Positions 1-7,029 of a DNA stretch of 11,107 nucleotides are shown here, piece by piece. The position numbers were made by a program, and so were the translations under genes. The notes beneath the pieces were generated by a model. It did no database searches, was not told where the DNA came from, and worked only from the letters and a program-made list of their open reading frames with translations. Origin of the DNA: CAYGZC01 sp964354225. Its GTDB lineage: Bacteria; Bacteroidota; Ignavibacteria; UBA10030; SZUA-254. Numbering within the stretch: position 1 is the first letter of the stretch; each line of letters starts with the position of its first letter. The stretch spans positions 1 to 11,107 of the forward strand of contig CAYGZC010000129.1 in the NCBI GenBank assembly GCA_964354225.1, given 5' to 3'.

Positions 1-321
1 CGACCGAATAATGAATTATACGCCATGAAAAACGGCAAGCAGGTTTATGTTCTTGCAAAAGGTCGGCTCGTGAATCTCGCAGCAGCAGAAGGTCATCCGT
101 CGGAGGTGATGGATATGTCGTTTGCGAACCAGTTCATGTCACAGCTTCGGTTAGCGGAGATTCATAAACACGGCAAACGGCTTGAGAATAAAGTGTATGA
201 CATACCGGTCGAGCAAGATCAGGAGATCGCCCGTGTTAAATTAGCAACTATGGGCTTGAAGATCGACAAGCTTACACCCGAACAGAAAACCTATATGGAA
301 GATTATAGTGCAGGAACGTAG
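1..321 (+). CDS. ahcY: Adenosylhomocysteinase, C-terminal part (5' end outside the window)
   Basis: This is the last 106 residues of S-adenosylhomocysteine hydrolase, the cytosolic NAD-dependent enzyme that splits S-adenosylhomocysteine into adenosine and homocysteine in the methyl cycle. The frame is open from base 1, so the ATG at 25 is internal. Seen directly: the stretch VYVLAKGRLVNLAAAEGHPS followed by VMDMSFANQF, the glycine/asparagine-rich NAD-domain end of the family, then a helical tail ending LTPEQKTYMEDYSAGT. The protein stops at this short SxGT-type end. It lacks the Lys/Tyr-containing extension (KPDHYRY type) of E. coli-unrelated proteobacterial and animal enzymes, which reaches into the partner subunit's NAD site. 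That places it, from family knowledge, with the short bacterial/archaeal forms. It is the only plus-strand gene and converges on dmeF. Confidence 0.95.
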   Translation, partial: RPNNELYAMKNGKQVYVLAKGRLVNLAAAEGHPSEVMDMSFANQFMSQLRLAEIHKHGKRLENKVYDIPVEQDQEIARVKLATMGLKIDKLTPEQKTYMEDYSAGT

Positions 322-350
322 AGTCTAGCTCGTAGCTGGATTTTGAAGAT

Positions 351-369
351 GTCCGACCGTTAGTCGGAC
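351..369. repeat. Perfect 7-bp hairpin, with an overlapping alternative pairing
   Basis: GTCCGAC (351-357), loop CGTTA, GTCGGAC (363-369) form a perfect stem just after ahcY. It is not followed by a T-run, so it is not a terminator by itself. A second possible stem pairs GTAGAGTC (318-325, overlapping the ahcY stop codon) with GACTCTAC (367-374), and this shares three bases with the first stem. It may be a processing or stability element, or one copy of a dispersed intergenic repeat. No second copy is visible in the window. Confidence 0.45.
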
Positions 370-385
370 TCTACCGTAAGTTAAT

Positions 386-415
386 AAAAAAGGTGACCCA
401 TAGGTCACCTTTTTT
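386..415. terminator. Symmetric rho-independent terminator between ahcY and dmeF
   Basis: The layout is A6-GGTGACC-CATA-GGTCACC-T6: a perfect GC-rich 7-bp stem (392-398 with 403-409), a 4-base loop, and A and T runs that can lengthen the stem. On the plus strand it ends in six T and sits 65 bases after the ahcY stop. On the minus strand the A-run becomes a T-run, so it can also stop transcription coming from dmeF, which ends at 544. It therefore probably insulates the two convergent units. Confidence 0.9.
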
Positions 416-543
416 CATAATTTCTTCAATTTCTGTTATCTCTTGAGAACACTCTTCGTTAGAACCTTGCAACCTGCTTTTTTGATGAGTATATCATTCT
501 CAATTCAAATTCCGGAGATTTGATTCCGATCAGATCAACCTTA

Positions 544-1506
544 TTACGCCAACTTATCGGAGAATTGTTCCATTCCTTCCTCATGCCAATGAGTTTCTAT
601 AGTTAGGTGTGTAATCTCTTTAAAACCACTTAATGTTTTACGGTAGCGTTCGACTGAATGCGGCACCGTTGAACATACCGACACAATGCATGCATAGCGC
701 GCGTCGCTAACGCGCCACAGATGAAGATCATTCACCTTGCTGCTGCTATCAACCTCGATAGCCGTTCTTATTCGTGCTACTAACGGTGAATCCATTTCTC
801 TGTCCAACAGAATTGCTGAGCTATCACGCAAGAGAGAAACAGTCCATCGGGCGATCATGGCTGCGCCGACCAATCCTGCCATAGGATCGAGCCAAATCCA
901 TCCGAACATTTGCCCTCCAATAAGAGCTACAATAGCAAGTACCGATGTTGCAGCATCGGCAAGAACGTGGAGATACGCTGACCGAAGATTTAAGTCGTGA
1001 TGAGTGTGAGACGAATGTGAAGATTCAGAGTGAGAGGAATGATTATGCTTACTGCCGGCATTCATAATAAATGCACTGACGATGTTTACCAGCAAGCCCG
1101 CAACAGCAACAATTATTGCCAAAGTATAATCGATAGCTTGAGGATTCATCAACCGGTCGACAGATGCAACAATTAACGAGAGTCCAACAATACCGAGAAT
1201 GAGCGCGCTTGTATACGCACCAAGAATTTCTATCTTCCACGTCCCAAACGCGTATCGTTTATCCAACGAATGGCGACGTGCCAGCACGTATGCCATCAGT
1301 GAAATTCCTAATGCCGTTGCGTGTGTGCCCATATGCCAACCATCGGCAAGAAGCGCCATTGAATGAAACATCATTCCCGCGGTAATCTCTGCCGCCATCG
1401 TCGCGACAGTCAACATAACGATAATTAATGTTCGCTTCTCTATATGTCGCTTCGATTCATGGAAATCGTGGTTATGTTCATCGTTAAATGTATGTTGTAT
1501 CTTCAT
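544..1506 (-). CDS. dmeF: CDF-family Co/Ni (divalent metal) efflux transporter, DmeF type
   Basis: This is a six-helix inner-membrane cation diffusion facilitator that exports divalent metal in exchange for protons; DmeF proteins are known for Co(II)/Ni(II). The start is set at ATG 1506 because GGAG (1513-1516) lies 6 bases upstream. The longer frame would begin with a TTG that overlaps this ribosome site. The product has 320 residues. Seen: a His-rich N-terminus (FNDEHNHDFHESKRH), TM2 with ADGWHMGTHA (D55, H58, H62), a His/Ser-rich loop at about 154-169, TM5 with AYLHVLADA (H180, D184), then GWIWLDPMAGLVGA and the cytoplasmic C-terminal domain with NDLHLWRVS and ETHWHEEG. The TM2 site reads HxxxH, where the common zinc CDF pattern is HxxxD. 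The whole ADGWHM...AYLHVLADA pattern is what I recall for DmeF. No DmeR-like regulator is visible nearby. A PII relic lies in the upstream gap. Confidence 0.9.
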   Translation of the reverse strand: MKIQHTFNDEHNHDFHESKRHIEKRTLIIVMLTVATMAAEITAGMMFHSMALLADGWHMGTHATALGISLMAYVLARRHSLDKRYAFGTWKIEILGAYTSALILGIVGLSLIVASVDRLMNPQAIDYTLAIIVAVAGLLVNIVSAFIMNAGSKHNHSSHSESSHSSHTHHDLNLRSAYLHVLADAATSVLAIVALIGGQMFGWIWLDPMAGLVGAAMIARWTVSLLRDSSAILLDREMDSPLVARIRTAIEVDSSSKVNDLHLWRVSDARYACIVSVCSTVPHSVERYRKTLSGFKEITHLTIETHWHEEGMEQFSDKLA

Positions 1507-1567
1507 AATGATCTCCAATGTATACTATGTGAACATTAAATCAAAGCAAGCGGAGGTTTACATTCCA

Positions 1568-1633
1568 AATGGCACTCTGTCCGCGTTCGTTTGTTCTTAT
1601 TTTTATCACACTTTCCACATAAATCAAGATTAC
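1568..1633 (-). pseudogene. Relic of the PII signalling protein C-terminus (copy B)
   Basis: In the minus frame that begins inside the stop codon of the TerB-like gene, 22 codons read VILIYVESVIKIRTNERGQSAI. This matches the end of PII (GlnB/GlnK) proteins, of the form KIFVxxVExVIRIRTGExGxxAI. The usual stop after AI is replaced by TGG, one base from TGA or TAG, and the frame ends eight codons later. There is no room for the rest of a PII gene because the TerB-like CDS occupies it. At DNA level 45 of 52 bases (about 1570-1621) match copy A at about 7032-7083. Too short to be functional; read as a remnant. Confidence 0.7.
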
Positions 1634-2043
1634 TCTACGATCAGATTATCCACTTCCATATTAGAAGGGAGTTGTTTTCTGTTTGTAGCATTTAAGCTTT
1701 CTTGGCGAAACCAAGTCAAGTCAAGACCATTCTTCTCTACTGTGGACTTTAGCCATTCTTCTTCAGAGGGATGAAATGCATTATTGGAAAATGCTATCGC
1801 TAGGCCGTCTTTGATAAACTTGATGGTAAGTTCTTTCGTTGAGAATTCTGGAGGAGCGTCCACTATGTATTTGTTCTCTAAGATCTCATTAATGGCGTTA
1901 TCACAAAACTCAGGTTCAAAACCCAAGGTTTTGCCGATACGTTTCATCAGTTGAATCTCCGATTCGGTAATCTTACGGTCCTTCCTAATAAGCAATAACA
2001 GTCCCCTGAAGTAGTTGCTCCCGTCGATTACACTAATTTTCAT
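1630..2043 (-). CDS. TerB-like (tellurite-resistance B / DjlA N-terminal type) protein
   Basis: This is a 137-residue soluble protein. The first 60 residues resemble the all-helical TerB fold: GLLLLIRKDRKITESEIQLM is the typical 'aerobic helix, then D-x-K-I-xxxE, then helix' opening, followed by KRIGKTLGF and an acidic helix. TerB-like domains are often linked to membrane stress and metal-binding proteins; their biochemistry is poorly defined. The rest (residues 65-137) has no motif I can name. The start is ATG 2043, because AGGAG sits 4-5 bases upstream; the longer reading starts with TTG inside that ribosome site. It lies 169 bases after the ATPase gene on the same strand and may be co-transcribed with it, though the gap is large. 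The stop codon overlaps the first codon of PII relic B. Confidence 0.65.
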   Translation of the reverse strand: MKISVIDGSNYFRGLLLLIRKDRKITESEIQLMKRIGKTLGFEPEFCDNAINEILENKYIVDAPPEFSTKELTIKFIKDGLAIAFSNNAFHPSEEEWLKSTVEKNGLDLTWFRQESLNATNRKQLPSNMEVDNLIVE

Positions 2044-2212
2044 GACTCTCCTTTCCAATGAGAAAAAGGCATTAACTTATTTGACCTGTCTGGCGCATAA
2101 ACTGTGGCAGGCCAAATCTCGTGGTTCACCAGCGAGCAAATGGCGGCGTTGTGTATTTACGCCTCTTGTGCAATTAATGATTAACTTCTTATAAATAGTT
2201 TTCTTAAAGAGA

Positions 2213-4768
2213 CTAATTTCTTTTGAACATACGCATGAATATCGGCAGTTTCGCAATCTCATTGATTATGATTGCAAGCACGCCGGTTCCAAGACAGAAA
2301 AGATACTGCCATGGATGTAATGGCTCAAATTTGAAGAGCGTGTTTACGTACGGTATAAAAAGAGAAACAGACAGAAATGCAACCGCAGCAATGGCAACAT
2401 ACCAGAAAGCCTTATTGGGAATTCGGACTATAGAAAATATATTTCTGGTCCAGTAACGGTTAGAAATAATCATGCCGATATTACCTAATACTAAGTTGAC
2501 GAAAACCAGCGAACGGGCTTCCCCCTCACCAAAACCGGAGGAAATCGCCCACGCATATATTGCGATCAGGATGGCTAAATGTCCAAGTCCCTGCACTAAG
2601 CCGATGAATATCATCCTAGGTCCGAACAATGGTTCGGTGACGGGACGCGGTTTCCGGTCCATGATGCCTTTTTCCTCTTTTTCCATTTCGAATACGACGG
2701 AACAAGCAGGATCGATGATAAGCTCAAGAAACAGTATATGTACAGGGAAAAGTGCCAGCGGCCAACCAAAAAATACCGGCATAAGGGACATCCCCGCGAT
2801 CGGGATGTGTACCGAGAATATGAAGGTCATTGCTTTTTGTAGATTGTCGAAAATCCTTCGCCCAATCCGCGTCGCCTGAACGATTGATGAAAAATCGTCG
2901 TCAAGTAGAACCAATGCGGAAGATTCACGTGCCACGTCGGTGCCACGACCACCCATGGCGATACCGATATGCGCCGCTTTGAGTGCAGGTGCATCGTTAA
3001 CACCATCACCTGTCATAGCCACTACCTCTCCCGTTTCCTTAAGCGCCTGGACGATGCGAAGTTTTTGTTCTGGCACGACACGCGCGAAAATACTCACGTG
3101 AGGAATTCGCTTCCTAAGCTCGTTATCATCCATGTCGTTGAGATCTGGTCCGGTGATGATCCCGGTATCGCCATCGAGGCCTATTTTCTTTGCAATGTTT
3201 TTCGCTGTGACCGGATAATCTCCTGTGATCATAATTACTCGAATACCGGCCCGGCGGCACAGAGCAACGGCATCGGGAACATTTTCTCGCACCGGGTCGT
3301 GTAGGCCCAAAAGACCAAGGAATGAGAATGCGAAATCGTGCTGACCTTCAGGGAGCGAGCCCTTCTCAAACTCGGCAACGGCAACACCGATAACACGGAG
3401 GCCATTACAGGCGAGTTCATCGATGTCACGGCGTAATGATGCCATGCTTTCGTTAGAGAGATGACAAAGGTCCGCGATAGATTCCGGTGCACCTTTCGCT
3501 GCAATGATATACCGTGTTCCGTCGCAATGTTCCCAGACGCGACTCATGGCAAGAAGATGTTCAGAGAGTGGATACTCCCTAACCAGTGTCCAGTCTGTAT
3601 GCAGATGTTCGGTGTTGATGAGCGTGTGCTCACCGAGCTCTTTCATAGCTTTTTCCATTGGGTCGAAGGGATCTGCGGGGCTGGCAAGGATGGAGTACTC
3701 GACTATCGGATGGAATTCTTCCGTAAATGAATCATTTTTTCCATCGATCTCGGCATACATCCCGCCCACGCACAGCCGAGTAACAGTCATTCGGTTCTGC
3801 GTGAGGGTCCCGGTCTTGTCACTACATAGGACAGTAGCAGCTCCGAGAGTTTCAATCGCCTGGGCTCTACGAGTAAGTACATTCCTAATAGATATTCGCC
3901 ATGCCCCCAAAGCCAGAAAAATTGTCATAACGACGGGAAATTCCTCAGGAAGCGTTGCCATCGCCAACGAAAGTCCAGCAAGGAATCCCTTTATCCAATC
4001 CCCTCTTGTGAGTCCATAAACCACGACGACAATTACGCAGAGCAAAGCACCGACAATTGCGAAGGTTTTTACGATTTTCCCTGTCTGTCGCTGTAGATTG
4101 GTGTCTTCGGTCTCAAGTGTTTGTAGGGCTTTTCCAATTTTACCGATTTCTGTGTTCTGCCCTGTGGCTATCACACGCGCAATCCCTCTGCCCCGCACGA
4201 TCATGCTGCCGGAGTAGACCATATAATTTTTATCATCGCTGGGGCGACCGTACGAGGAGAGACCATCCCAGACATCTTTCTTAACGGGTACCGATTCCCC
4301 CGTGAGGAGCGATTCATCTGCCGACAGGTTCAGCGAATTCAGCATCACTGCGTCCGCAGGGACCCGATCACCTTCCGACAAAAGCACAATATCATCACGA
4401 ACGATATCGCGGCCAGCTATTCGCCGATGCACCCCGCCACGTATGACAAGCGCCCGAGGGCTTGATAGGTCGCGAAGCGCGTCAAGAGCCCGCTCTGTCT
4501 TGTTTTCTTGATAAAGCGCTATCCCGATGATCACGAAGACGAAACCGAGAAGCATCAACGCTTCCTTGAAATCTCCTAAAACAAGATAGAGAATACCACA
4601 GGCAATGAGTAGCAGGAACATTGGCTCCTTCACTATCTCGTATAGTATAGAGAAAATGGATTTTTTTCTGGCCTGTGGAATTTCGTTGTATCCGTCCTCG
4701 AATAATCGGGAGGCGGCATCCTCATCGTTCAAGCCTACGAGTTTTGCAATATCGAAATCATTATTCAT
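2213..4768 (-). CDS. P-type cation-transporting ATPase (P2-like, HAD family), specificity uncertain
   Basis: This full-length, 851-residue membrane pump couples ATP hydrolysis to cation export. Domains in order: a short cation-ATPase N-terminal segment (1-35), two helices (about 45-85), the actuator domain with LTGESVPVKK (TGES at 156-159), two helices with the ion-site motif LPEEFPVVMT (PEEFP at 274-278), the phosphorylation loop SDKTGTLTQNR (Asp317), KGAPES (425-430) in the nucleotide domain, MITGDYP (513-519), MTGDGVNDAP (585-594), and six C-terminal helices including LELIIDPACSVVFEMEKEE. It resembles Ca2+-ATPases, but the TM4 motif is PEEFP rather than the SERCA-type PEGLP. From recall, this defines a bacterial subgroup often annotated only as 'calcium-type' or 'HAD-IC' ATPase, so the ion is not settled. 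All catalytic residues are present. No clear Shine-Dalgarno sequence precedes the ATG. GC content is near 50% by eye, higher than in the genes on either side. Confidence 0.93.
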   Translation of the reverse strand: MNNDFDIAKLVGLNDEDAASRLFEDGYNEIPQARKKSIFSILYEIVKEPMFLLLIACGILYLVLGDFKEALMLLGFVFVIIGIALYQENKTERALDALRDLSSPRALVIRGGVHRRIAGRDIVRDDIVLLSEGDRVPADAVMLNSLNLSADESLLTGESVPVKKDVWDGLSSYGRPSDDKNYMVYSGSMIVRGRGIARVIATGQNTEIGKIGKALQTLETEDTNLQRQTGKIVKTFAIVGALLCVIVVVVYGLTRGDWIKGFLAGLSLAMATLPEEFPVVMTIFLALGAWRISIRNVLTRRAQAIETLGAATVLCSDKTGTLTQNRMTVTRLCVGGMYAEIDGKNDSFTEEFHPIVEYSILASPADPFDPMEKAMKELGEHTLINTEHLHTDWTLVREYPLSEHLLAMSRVWEHCDGTRYIIAAKGAPESIADLCHLSNESMASLRRDIDELACNGLRVIGVAVAEFEKGSLPEGQHDFAFSFLGLLGLHDPVRENVPDAVALCRRAGIRVIMITGDYPVTAKNIAKKIGLDGDTGIITGPDLNDMDDNELRKRIPHVSIFARVVPEQKLRIVQALKETGEVVAMTGDGVNDAPALKAAHIGIAMGGRGTDVARESSALVLLDDDFSSIVQATRIGRRIFDNLQKAMTFIFSVHIPIAGMSLMPVFFGWPLALFPVHILFLELIIDPACSVVFEMEKEEKGIMDRKPRPVTEPLFGPRMIFIGLVQGLGHLAILIAIYAWAISSGFGEGEARSLVFVNLVLGNIGMIISNRYWTRNIFSIVRIPNKAFWYVAIAAVAFLSVSLFIPYVNTLFKFEPLHPWQYLFCLGTGVLAIIINEIAKLPIFMRMFKRN

Positions 4769-4914
4769 ATGGTCGTCGATCTTATAAAATAATTAACTGG
4801 AAATTATTTGGCACATATGTAACAACCGACCAATGGATGTATCTTGGTAGGTTGGGGAGATGTTCTCAGCCCTTGAAACTGAAACGGTTTGACTCATATG
4901 GTCATCATTATATT

Positions 4915-5220
4915 TTATTTTTTGAACACACTGAATAGCTTGTCTAACGCTGGCTTTTCAAGCTTTGCGAGAACATCTATTTCTCCGGCATCAAACCATA
5001 CGCCATTACATGAGACGCACTTGTCAATGTTGATCCCTTTGTAATCTACTTCTTGGAGTTCCATTCCGCATTTCGGACAGCGCATGTAATGAAGTTCTTT
5101 GAGTTTAATTTTTTCTTCTTCCATAGACTTTTTGAATTTTTCATCATCGATCTTTTTCCTTCTTTCAAGATCAAGTTTAGCAAAATACTCTTCTTCTTTG
5201 TCACTTGGTTTTACTGGCAT
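4915..5220 (-). CDS. zf-TFIIB-type zinc-ribbon protein
   Basis: This is a 101-residue soluble protein. Residues 1-45 are very charged (Lys/Glu-rich) and probably helical. Residues 46-82 form the zinc ribbon: CPKCG (C48, C51), then DKCVSCNGVWFDAGEI (C68, C71). The CxxC...CxxCxGxWFDxGE pattern is the signature of the zf-TFIIB (PF13453-like) family of small bacterial proteins, whose role is unknown. The ATG start overlaps the last 20 bases of the upstream membrane-protein gene, so the two are probably translated together; GGGAA lies upstream of the start. It ends 146 bases before the ATPase start. A structural or regulatory role close to the membrane is possible but is not shown by the sequence. 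Confidence 0.85.
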   Translation of the reverse strand: MPVKPSDKEEEYFAKLDLERRKKIDDEKFKKSMEEEKIKLKELHYMRCPKCGMELQEVDYKGINIDKCVSCNGVWFDAGEIDVLAKLEKPALDKLFSVFKK

Positions 5221-5446
5221 GGTTAGTTCCCTTTTTTTGATAATATTTAACTTTTGTTGTTTTTAAAAATTTTCTTGCCCACAGAAAATCGATTACAAGA
5301 ATCCCTAAACCAATCGGTATCACAATCATAGCTAATCCCGGCAAGATAGTCAGGGCAATTCCAATGCAGAGGATTTTAAAGTATATAACAATGGCAATAA
5401 GTCGTATTGCATGTAGTCTGATTTTCGATAGCAGAGGATCAATCAC
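5201..5446 (-). CDS. Small membrane protein resembling the PGPGW transmembrane family
   Basis: This is an 81-residue protein with two adjoining hydrophobic helices (about 14-35 and 38-54), separated by a tight ILPGLAMIVIP turn. They are followed by a basic tail DFLWARKFLKTTKVK. The order 'hydrophobic, LPGxxxxxxxxGLxIL, (D/E)FxWARRxL' is the layout of PGPGW-type putative transmembrane proteins, of unknown function. The core here reads PGLAM rather than PGPGW. The only usable start is GTG at 5446; the frame is open upstream to a TGA, with no ATG and no clear ribosome site. It ends with TGA and overlaps the zinc-ribbon gene by 20 bases. It sits 60 bases after htpX, so htpX, this gene and the zinc-ribbon gene look like one transcript. 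Confidence 0.6.
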   Translation of the reverse strand: MIDPLLSKIRLHAIRLIAIVIYFKILCIGIALTILPGLAMIVIPIGLGILVIDFLWARKFLKTTKVKYYQKKGTNHASKTK

Positions 5447-5506
5447 GGCTATTCTGTTCGAAGTTTGAAAACATCGTTTGCAATCGATGATTGATTGTAT
5501 TTGTCA

Positions 5507-6358
5507 CTACCGACCATAGACCATTGCTTCCAAGCGCTTGACACGCTCTTCCATCGGAGGGTGAGTGCTGAAGAGTTTGGTCAATCTGCCACCGCTTAAC
5601 GGATTGACTATGAACATGTGTGCCGTTGCTGGGCTGGCTTCCATTGGAATCTGTTCTGCTTTTAACTGAAGCTTGCGCAGTGCATTTGCGAGAGAAAGAG
5701 GATTCCCGGACATTTGCGCACCGCCTTCATCTGCAAGAAACTCTCGCGATCTGGAGATTGCCATCTGAATCATCATCGCAGATAAAGGGGCAACAATCAT
5801 CATTACTATACCTACAATTGGACTGCCGCCTTCTCGATCGTTTGAACTCCTTCCGCCACCGAAGATCATAGCCCATTGCGCCATACTGGCAAGCATACTG
5901 ATGGCACCTGCAAATGTTGCTGCGATTGTTCCGACAAGGATGTCCCGATGCTTGATGTGAGCTATCTCGTGTGCGATCACACCACGCAGTTCATCTTTGG
6001 AGAGAAGCCGTACGATTCCCTCTGTCACCGCTACTGCCGCGTGCTGCGGATTCCTTCCAGTGGCAAACGCATTGGGTTGTTCACCGTCAATACGATAAAG
6101 TTTCGGCATGGGAAGACCGGCGTGTGCGGTTAGTTCCTCGGTGATCTGAAATAGGGCAGGGTCGTCATTCTTATTAAGCTCTTGAGCTTTATACATGCGG
6201 AGGATAATTTTATCACTGAACCAGTATGTTACGAAATTCATAACTAATGCTATGAGGAATGCTATCATCATTCCGCCCTGCCCTCCAATTAAATTACCTA
6301 CAACAATAAGCAGCACGGTGAGCACTGCCATCAATAAAACAGTTTTTGTGGTGTTCAT
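5507..6358 (-). CDS. htpX: HtpX membrane zinc metalloprotease
   Basis: This is a full-length M48 family inner-membrane protease, 283 residues, that degrades misfolded membrane proteins. The start is ATG 6358 (MNTTKTVLLMAV), with AAAGGAAA about 10 bases upstream. The frame can be extended 17 codons upstream, but that part does not look like HtpX. Seen: two N-terminal helices (about 6-24 and 28-46), the conserved LYRIDGEQPNAFATGRNP segment, the zinc motif HEIAH (130-134) with catalytic Glu131, two further helices, and SREFLADEGGA with the third zinc ligand Glu206. It ends HPPMEERVKRLE, as expected for the family. It is probably the first gene of an htpX, small membrane protein, zinc ribbon unit. 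HtpX is usually induced by envelope stress; no recognisable regulator site is visible upstream. Confidence 0.95.
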   Translation of the reverse strand: MNTTKTVLLMAVLTVLLIVVGNLIGGQGGMMIAFLIALVMNFVTYWFSDKIILRMYKAQELNKNDDPALFQITEELTAHAGLPMPKLYRIDGEQPNAFATGRNPQHAAVAVTEGIVRLLSKDELRGVIAHEIAHIKHRDILVGTIAATFAGAISMLASMAQWAMIFGGGRSSNDREGGSPIVGIVMMIVAPLSAMMIQMAISRSREFLADEGGAQMSGNPLSLANALRKLQLKAEQIPMEASPATAHMFIVNPLSGGRLTKLFSTHPPMEERVKRLEAMVYGR

Positions 6359-6486
6359 ACTTTGATTTCCTTTCAAAATTCTAATTGTTACGATGTGACC
6401 TGAATACAAAAATATCTAGATCAAAGAAGTTATTATTAATCTCATGTTGCTGCAAACTGGACACATAAACGTTTGCTTGAGATAAG

Positions 6487-6563
6487 CCTACACAACCATA
6501 GTGCAAAATACCGCGGAAGCGGATGTAAAAGTGCTTACAGGATGCGTTTCACCATTGTGTAGG
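6487..6563. repeat. 9-bp inverted repeat enclosing a small hairpin
   Basis: CCTACACAA (6487-6495) pairs perfectly with TTGTGTAGG (6555-6563). The 59 bases between contain CCGC-GGAA-GCGG (about 6511-6522), a small stem with a GGAA loop. The element lies in the gap upstream of htpX and directly after the weak small ORF at 6571-6921. On the minus strand it has no T-run, so it is not a typical terminator. It could be a structured leader or the trace of a small mobile element. Confidence 0.35.
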
Positions 6564-6570
6564 TAGAAAC

Positions 6571-6921
6571 TTATGCCGCAGTAGGTCCTCTTGGGAGATA
6601 AAGAATGTAGTATGACCGGGTAGGGTAAAATTCGGAAAAAGAGAATTGAATAAGCTGAGAGAATTGTTTATGACATAGTTGTATGTTCAAAACGTCTACA
6701 AGAGCGAGGACATTGATTCTCGTTGATGTCGAGACGGTCCTTCCCTGTATCAGAAGTAATCGAGAGCGGCAAGGGTGAGTCTGTTTTATGGATGTTGTAA
6801 GGTGGTGTGCTTTCCCAGACCTCAGATGTCCGTCGGGAATGCAATATCGATCAGCCGAAATAATAAATACATAACACGAAACAAGCAGAGTCAAAAAAAT
6901 ATATCTGTCGATGTTCTTCAT
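6571..6921 (-). CDS. Hypothetical exported small protein, possibly decayed
   Basis: This 116-residue reading frame starts at ATG 6921. The N-terminus is MKNIDR, then a hydrophobic run (YIFLTLLVSCYVFIISA) and DRYC, which looks like a signal peptide or lipoprotein leader. After it comes CIPDGHLRSGKAHH, then no recognisable domain, ending LYLPRGPTAA. The Cys-x2-DGH motif and the Pro-rich end recall small exported His/Cys-rich proteins often found beside metal RND pumps; this is from memory and weak. No ribosome binding site precedes the ATG. The frame is open through to the PII relic upstream, so a longer reading exists, but its N-terminal part is PII sequence and not part of this protein. It may be a relic of a metal-linked gene or a chance ORF. 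Confidence 0.35.
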   Translation of the reverse strand: MKNIDRYIFLTLLVSCYVFIISADRYCIPDGHLRSGKAHHLTTSIKQTHPCRSRLLLIQGRTVSTSTRINVLALVDVLNIQLCHKQFSQLIQFSFSEFYPTRSYYILYLPRGPTAA

Positions 6922-7029
6922 GATTGAAAGATAACGAATTTTGCTTAAAACTGCAATTGACGAACCAACCGCAACTGTAGATATTTGCACAAGCTGCTCG
7001 AATAAGGAGGGAGTGTAAAGACATATTTC

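Noticed and set aside
1569..1621. Cys pattern (CGKC...CHLEC) in another minus-strand frame of relic B, suggesting a zinc finger.
   Set aside because: The same frame in copy A has stop codons. The substitutions fit the PII frame instead.
2059..2212. Possible small gene between the ATPase and TerB-like genes (a 61-codon frame at 2077-2262).
   Set aside because: It overlaps the ATPase end, has odd composition and no ribosome site or domain. Only a weak 5-bp hairpin is visible in the gap.
2472..4019. Several plus-strand open frames of 80-170 codons opposite the ATPase gene.
   Set aside because: They have no recognisable domains or ribosome sites and lie fully across an intact, strongly conserved minus-strand gene.
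4765..4909. Similar 13-base stretches TCATATGGTC(G/A)TC at 4765 and 4894.
   Set aside because: Too short and too simple to be called a repeat; one of them covers the ATPase start codon.
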